Source: Maratus speciosus
Taxonomy: Eukaryota > Arthropoda > Arachnida > Araneae > Salticidae
Assembly: GCA_963932465.1 (NCBI GenBank)
Contig: OZ010793.1
Coordinates: forward strand, 258,941,196-259,005,195
Direction: 5' to 3'
Length of the DNA: 64,000 nt
A model generated the notes under the pieces. That model had not been told where the DNA came from and searched no databases. It worked only from the letters and a program-made list of their open reading frames with translations. Each line of letters starts with the position of its first letter. The stretch's first letter is position 1. Position numbers and translations under genes: made by a program. Shown here piece after piece: positions 58,700 to 64,000 of this stretch.

Positions 58700-60780
58700 A
58701 GGTAATTCTAAACCTGCCGCAATTTCTCGCTTTTATGCTATGGAAAGGAAATTTAGAGAAAAACCAGAATTTGAAAATCAGTACAAAGAGTTTTTGTAAG
58801 AATATGAAGAATTAGATCACATGGAATTAGTTGCACATAATAACATTAATAATTATGAAAATGAACACTACTTTCTTCCTCATCATGCGGTTATTAAATC
58901 TTCTAGTATCACTACTAAATTAAGAGTAGTTTTTGACGCTTCATGCAAAACTTCAAGTGATGTTTCCTTGAATTCCATTCTGGGTGTAGGCCCTAAGTTA
59001 CAACGAGACATTTTTGAAATTTTACTTAATTTTCGATTTTCGAAAAGTCTTTTCTGCGGACATAGAAAAAATGTACCGCCAGATTTTGGTTGCCGAAGAA
59101 GATCAAATTTATCAGCAAACAGTTTGGAGGTCTAATAATTAGGAGGAAATATAAAATTACAAATTAAAAACTGTCACAAATGGTTTAGCGCCAGCATCTT
59201 TTCAGGCAACTAGATGTATAAAACAAATCGCTCATGATTACACAAAAAATGCTTGCATGATATGTACATGGCGGACTTATTATCCGGTACAAATACTGTT
59301 AGGGAAGCAATAGAAACTCGCAAAGAAATTACAGCTTGTTTAGACGTGCATGGTTTCTACTTAAGGAAGTGGAATTCAAATTTACAGGAATTTCTTAATG
59401 AATTTATAGATTCTTCTAGCACTGAATCAAATTTTGAAATAATTCCTAGCAACAACAGAAGCTCCAAAGTTTTAGGCTTAAGCTGGAACTCTACATCAGA
59501 TAGTTTTATTTACATAACTGCACTAACACTCACTCCACCTCTTACAAAGAGACATATTTTAGCAGAGTCTGCATGAATTTTCAACCCACTAAGTCTAATT
59601 TCGCCCTGTACTGTAACTTTAAAGGTATTTTATCAGAAGCTTTGGCTTACAAAGGGGGACTGGGACTCTATTATACCGCAACATCTTGCAGACGAATTGC
59701 TACAATTTCAAATTTCCTTTAACGGACTAAATCAATTGTCTGTTCCTAGATGTGTCACGCTTTCATCCGGTAACCCATTTGAATTACACAGATTTTCTGA
59801 CGCCTTAACACTGGCATATGCTGCCGCAATTTATTGCTGACAAATTTATAACGGGAAAATAAACTCTTTTCTCTTAGTTTCTAAAACCAAAGTTGCTCCA
59901 ATCAAACAGATTTCGGTGCCAAAATTAGAGTTTTGTGGTGTGCACCTACTAGCTAAGCTGTTCCGTTCTATCATGGAAATACTAAAGAGTTATAAGTTCG
60001 ATATTTTCACCTGGATGGACTCAAAAGTCGTCCTTTCTTGGCTATCTGCACATCTGCGTAAATGGAAGACTTTTGTCGCGAATAGAACATCTCAAATCAC
60101 CGAAATTCTACCTACAAAGCACTGGAGACATTTCCATCCAAAGAGAACCCTGTAGATATCGTTTTACGCAGTATTGATCCTAAATGTCTTCCAGATTGCA
60201 ATTTGTGGTGGAAGAGGCCAAGTTGGCTGGTTTTGGACCCATCCAATTGTCTCAAAGATGACTCAAATGCTGAGGAGTTTGATGAGCAAATCAAAGTCGA
60301 ACAAAGGTCTGATCCAATTTTTTCCTTTCACACCCGCACATCAAATGACCTATTCGATAATTTGTTTCAAAAGCACTCTTCGCTTGCAAAAATTATTTGC
60401 ATTTTGGCATATTGCCAAAGATTTTCAAAAAATGCAAGAAGTCTAACAAAACCGAAATTTCTTCACCGCATCTTACTTACAAAGAAACAAAAGCTGCCGA
60501 GGAAACTATTGTTCGTTGGATTCAGAATTCTTACTTTCAGGAAGAATTTAAATGTATCCAAGAACAGAAGGCTTTTTCAAAGAAAAGGGATGTCTTGCAT
60601 TCGATACCTGAGGAGTCAGCAACTACTACAACCAATCTAAAGAATCGCTGGCAGTCTATCTAGAACATGAAGTTGGGCTTTGCCAAACGTTGGAGCAGGG
60701 AATACCTGGCCTTGCTGCAACCAAGATCAAAGTGGAAGATTGCCATGCCTAACATCAAGGTGGGTCAGGTAGTACTATTA
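58700..60780 (+). pseudogene. Bel/Pao reverse transcriptase, RNase H and integrase N-terminal part
   Basis: The reverse transcriptase starts with 'YFLPHHAVIKSSSITTKLR' then 'VVFDASCKTSSDVSLN' (58,870-58,980), a Bel/Pao signature, and shifts frame near 59,035. The catalytic YxDD is YMAD (59265-59276): the second position of the Asp pair is Ala, so it is inactive. Later blocks are 'TKRHILAES' (~59,550), 'SVPKLEFCGVHLLAKL' (~59,908) and an RNase H-like 'WMDSKVVLSWL' (~60,013). The integrase zinc-binding region follows (60,300-60,600). Its catalytic core is missing: text jumps to the integrase C-terminal 'FAKRWSREYLALLQPRSKW' near 60,675. Several stops and frameshifts are present. Confidence 0.87.
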
Positions 60781-60781
60781 A

Positions 60782-61665
60782 CAGACATGTGATTGCTAAA
60801 ATTTGAAATAGCTGAAAATTTTTTTCCCTTTTATAGTTGGTTGGTTGGTTGAACATTAATAATCTCACTTTGAATTTGAAACTTAAACAGTTATATATAT
60901 CCATACATACTTGGTCATATTTACAAGATAAATTTCACAGTCTTTTAAATTCAGCATCACTTTTTTATCAAGCCATTCCCATTTAAATTTATTTTTTACA
61001 TCTTTGTCCACTTCTCTGATCATCCGATTTCTGTAGAACAAGCATAGTTCATAAAAGCACAGCATGTGCAATCAAATCTTAATACATTTACTTTCGAATT
61101 AAATCAAAAATAAAATATCTCAAATTATCTGCCACCAGCTAAATGCTGTTAAAAAAAATATACAAAAACGACTTGAAACAATGCACACATATTTTTCGGC
61201 AAGAAAGAACGATCAATTTCGATTATTTTCGTGCACGCTGTTGTTTCATTTACAGATAAACATAACATGAGTAGCGTTTTGTTGCCATTCCAAGATAACT
61301 AAAAAAACCCTTATTCACTTACAGAATTGCGATTGTGAGCGAGCGATCGTTTGTTTCGACTTCCTTTCCCTTCGTTTCTTATCCCGCATGGAAGGAGGCG
61401 TGAAGCATATTCCCGAAGTTGAAAGATGTATTGGTTTGTGATTGGCTGGCTCAAAATACTGGCTACAGATTGACGATTATTTATGATTGCTTGGATCAAA
61501 ATTGATGGGCAAAGATCACGTGTTTGTAACTGATTTTATACATTTTCGCGAACTTCAGATATAATGTAAATACCAGATTAATAGAATTACAATTCGCGGA
61601 ATTCCGCAAATTAGGAAAAAAAAATTCGCTGAATTCCGCTAATTCGCTGAAAAATCACATGCCTG
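60782..61665. mobile_element. 884-bp DNA element in the integrase C-terminal region
   Basis: Ends CAGACATGTGATTGC and (reverse complement) CAGGCATGTGATTTTTC. Target duplication tattaa (60776-60781 and 61666-61671). Near the right end are 'aattccgcaaattagg' and 'aattccgctaattcgctg' repeats. A (TTGG)n tract at 60,836-60,850 hints at a SINE tail. hAT-like ends with a 6-bp duplication. No transposase. Confidence 0.85.
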
Positions 61666-61845
61666 TATTAATGGAAGCAAATCAACTGCCGGGAACTTGG
61701 CCGTTGGGCCTTATTACAGGCAGTGATGACATTATCCGAGTGGTGACTCTGCAGCATGGAAATTCATTTTTCAAACGTTCAGTACACAAAATCACATTAC
61801 TCCCACAATTTTCACAATTTTTGTTGGTAATTTGTAATTAATTTT
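61666..61845 (+). pseudogene. Bel/Pao integrase C-terminal tail
   Basis: 'LPGTWPLGLITGSDDIIRVV' (within 61,686-61,745) and 'FKRSVHKITLLP' (to ~61,803) match the C-terminal SH3-like end of Bel/Pao integrases (family: LPPxxWxLGRI...VRVVxV...KRxVxKLxxLP). It joins in frame with 60,775 across the insertion. Confidence 0.88.
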
Positions 61846-61850
61846 AATGG

Positions 61851-62047
61851 TCTTATATACATGCAAGAAATATGCAGAGATTTTATTTCCTTTCATGTGT
61901 TGGATATTAATGAAATAAATTCTAACGTTCATATTATGGATGGAGAAGTATTGATGAACACTGTCAGCCTCGTTACAACTCGTGTTGGGTAAAAAACAAT
62001 TCTGAAAGGTTACAGGAGGAAATGGAAGAGGAGGAAGGAGAGCTCTT

Positions 62048-62078
<31 letters not shown>

Positions 62079-63117
62079 GGGGGCGACGACACAGGTCTGG
62101 TTAATTTCTGATTTCGGTCGATTTCAGGCCCAGTGTAGATTCCTGTAATTTGGGTTCAAGTCAATCTGATTTTTCTAAAGTTAGTTCAGTACAGACATCC
62201 CTTGACTTGCATAAATTCACATTTACATAAGAAATTTCGAAAATGACATTTATGAACATACTAGCTCATTTGCACACTTTTGATAATTGTTTTATAAACG
62301 AAATATGCAGATAAAAAGCCACAACAATAATACAGTTTTATATATTAGATACAGTTATATTTTTATTGGGATATACAAACAAATCTTTAATAAAACACAA
62401 ATCTGATTAATATGAGAAAAAAAAAAAAAAACACTGTTTAACCGTTAAAATTTTGTTAGCCAAATTCAAACCATAACGAAACATAATTTTAAAGTTTCAG
62501 TGAAAAGAAATGAGTATCTTTTCTTCCAGCTTCAGAGCTGTTCGTTTGATGTGGATTTAAACTTATAAATCTCGTATTCCACAAATACTTTTTATTTGAA
62601 AAATGTTCTTTCAATTTGTTTATATATTTTTTCATACTTTTATAGTTTAAATCCAAGTAAATACTGCTGCATGCTACTTTATTTATAAAATATTGTGTAA
62701 ATGTATATAACTGCAAAATGTATTATATATATAATAAATTTTGCAGTTTCTGATGAAATTTTACCTAAGGAATTTACAAATTCGACTGCAAATGTTTACG
62801 GAACGCATTACTTACGTAAGTCTGGGGATGTCTGTATTCAGAATTTCAGAAGACTATACCTATAATAATAAAACGTAGATGTTTGTGTATGCTGTTTTCT
62901 AAAGAGAACGCTGTGTCCCTGTGTGTTTTCTGAACACGCGATTTATTGGAAAGAAGCATACGTCAATCGAATAGCATTTTATGTTTTCGATAAAAAGCGT
63001 GCATCTTGAGTTGTAATAAACTGCTCGACGACGATGATCTTTCATTCTTCTCCTCACACGAAAATCGGTTGAAAACTAAAATTCTTAAAGAAGTCTTTAC
63101 AGATAAATGAGAAATGC
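61851..63117. other. Downstream AT-rich DNA
   Basis: A long terminal repeat could begin near 'tgttggatattaatg' (61,898), but no 5' partner is in the window. Otherwise no gene or element is supported. Confidence 0.45.
62046..62083. repeat. T12-G26 homopolymer pair
   Basis: Twelve T followed by 26 G, then 'cgacgac'. Similar T-to-G changes occur at 48,826-48,852. The G-run is an obvious hotspot for assembly and polymerase error and could form G-quadruplexes. Confidence 0.9.
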
Positions 63118-63122
63118 TATTA

Positions 63123-63558
63123 CAGGGTTCCTACACAATTCTGGTAAAAAAATTCCCTGACTTTTCAAGGTTTTCCCTGACTTTATTCAAAAATTTCCCT
63201 GACCTTTCTCAGTAAACATTCAGCCTATATATTGTTGTAAAACCCTCCACAATGGACTTTAATTTAGATAAATGCTAGAAAAAAGTATGTGCTGTATGAA
63301 TTTCCATTATTTTTCATATTGTTATATAGTTTGCATAAATTTTATATAAATATTTTAGATTGGATGAATAATTAATTCAAAATTTCTTCATTTATGACGA
63401 TAATAGAAATTATAATGGATGTAGTGTATCAAAAATTCCCTGACTTTTCCCTGACCATTTCAAATATTTAAAAAATTCCCTGACATTTCCCTGACTTTTT
63501 GCCTAAATTTTCGAATTCCCTGACTTTTCCCTGTTTTCCATGACCCGTAGGAACCCTG
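63123..63558. mobile_element. 436-bp hAT5-like MITE
   Basis: Ends CAGGGTTCCTAC and GTAGGAACCCTG inverted. Target duplication tatta (63118-63122 and 63559-63563). Interior carries repeated 'aattccctgac' words at both sides (63,160-63,210 and 63,436-63,530). A truncated relative is at 47,626-47,797. Confidence 0.9.
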
Positions 63559-63563
63559 TATTA

Positions 63564-64000
63564 CATAACTTCATATTTATATGTATAATTAATATTTTCG
63601 TAATAAATTAATATAATTATAATATTCGTATAATTAATATTTTCGCCTTGCATATTATTATTACTAAATATATAAAATAATAGTAATATTAACAAATTAG
63701 ACTTTTTTTTTTTTAAGTAACTTTCGGAATTTTATATAGTGTTGGTTTTTTTTCTTCTAAGTTATAGTAGATGGCGCCAAAATAACATGAAATCAGATTT
63801 AATTTCTTAGTACTACTGTAATACCTGCAAATTTGAAGTTTACACTCACTCACCCACATACACGCACAGAGACAAAATAACTTCAGGAAGGAGACAGTAA
63901 GCTATCAATTTGAATTTGAGTACAACTTTAAAACATAATATATTGTACTTTAGAAAATACTTATTTTCATAAATGTGCATCCTTCTAATAATAATAATAA
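63564..64000. other. AT-rich end of window
   Basis: Repeated 'ataattaatattttcg' (63,583 and 63,631) and (TAA)n at the very end. No gene recognised. Confidence 0.5.

Larger units (their letters stand above)
53495..61850 (+). mobile_element. Bel/Pao LTR retrotransposon, dead, with four nested insertions
   Basis: Domain order on the + strand is gag (53,495), zinc knuckles (~56,420 and ~56,765), protease (~57,050), reverse transcriptase (58,800-59,300), RNase H (~59,750-60,150), integrase N-terminal part (60,300-60,640) and integrase C-terminal part (60,640-61,830). This is the Bel/Pao order. The integrase catalytic core appears deleted. Intervening elements at 53826, 56485, 57176 and 60782 each have target duplications; the retrotransposon sequence resumes exactly across them. 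Many stops and frameshifts. LTRs not recognised. Confidence 0.9.

Noticed and set aside
62853..62960. Possible Helitron start ('actatacctataataataaaacg')
   Set aside because: No CTRR end with a hairpin was found downstream within the window, and the first base context is not TC.

Overview
This window is AT-rich, intron- and repeat-laden eukaryotic nuclear DNA. The mix of transposons (Helitron/Helentron, several hAT types, piggyBac, Tc1/mariner, pogo, Bel/Pao and a tRNA-like SINE), the low GC and the long homopolymers suggest an arthropod. A chelicerate such as a spider is my guess, but nothing here proves it. I see no intact host protein-coding gene, rRNA, tRNA gene or CRISPR array. The window is best read as layered transposon and satellite archaeology.

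Region 1 (1-8.6 kb): a 3-copy 190-bp tandem repeat, a ~173-bp tandem block, a 2.0-kb inverted-repeat transposon at 5216-7247 holding a broken gene that resembles DUF7869-domain proteins of animal mobile elements, and a ~540-bp giant hairpin.

Region 2 (8.6-47.3 kb): an ancient satellite block, present in both orientations, expanded by nested insertions. Two large non-coding elements (8612-15492 and 28448-40967) share their first ~2.9 kb, their last ~0.37 kb and both termini. Their ends look like Helentron/Helitron2 (asymmetric inverted repeats, a small hairpin, CTAG end, A|A or T|T target). Two hAT elements (22086-28182 and 41307-46559) have perfect 8-bp target duplications. For both hATs and the second Helentron-like element, an uninterrupted paralogous 'empty site' lies inside the window at 24.4-25.0 kb in inverse orientation. 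The pieces 21599-22085, 28183-28447, 40968-41306 and 46560-47300 were therefore once contiguous. The second hAT carries a Helitron, a piggyBac MITE, a Tc1 pseudogene and a short exon-like ORF that may be an Argonaute PAZ-domain fragment.

Region 3 (47.3-53.4 kb): minisatellite remnants, a SINE with a 14-bp target duplication, an old inverted-repeat region and long low-complexity DNA.

Region 4 (53.5-61.9 kb): a dead Bel/Pao retrotransposon on the + strand with gag zinc knuckles, protease, reverse transcriptase (YxDD damaged), RNase H and integrase ends. Four elements were inserted into it: a 2.0-kb element (5-bp duplication), a SINE (13 bp), a minisatellite-bearing element (6 bp) and a 0.9-kb element (6 bp). 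At 63.1 kb a 436-bp MITE shares the 5-bp duplication type and the end sequence of the first of these.

No genes here are expected to work together as a host pathway. The interest lies in the insertion order, recurring target sites, satellites carried inside transposons, and the possible gene capture.
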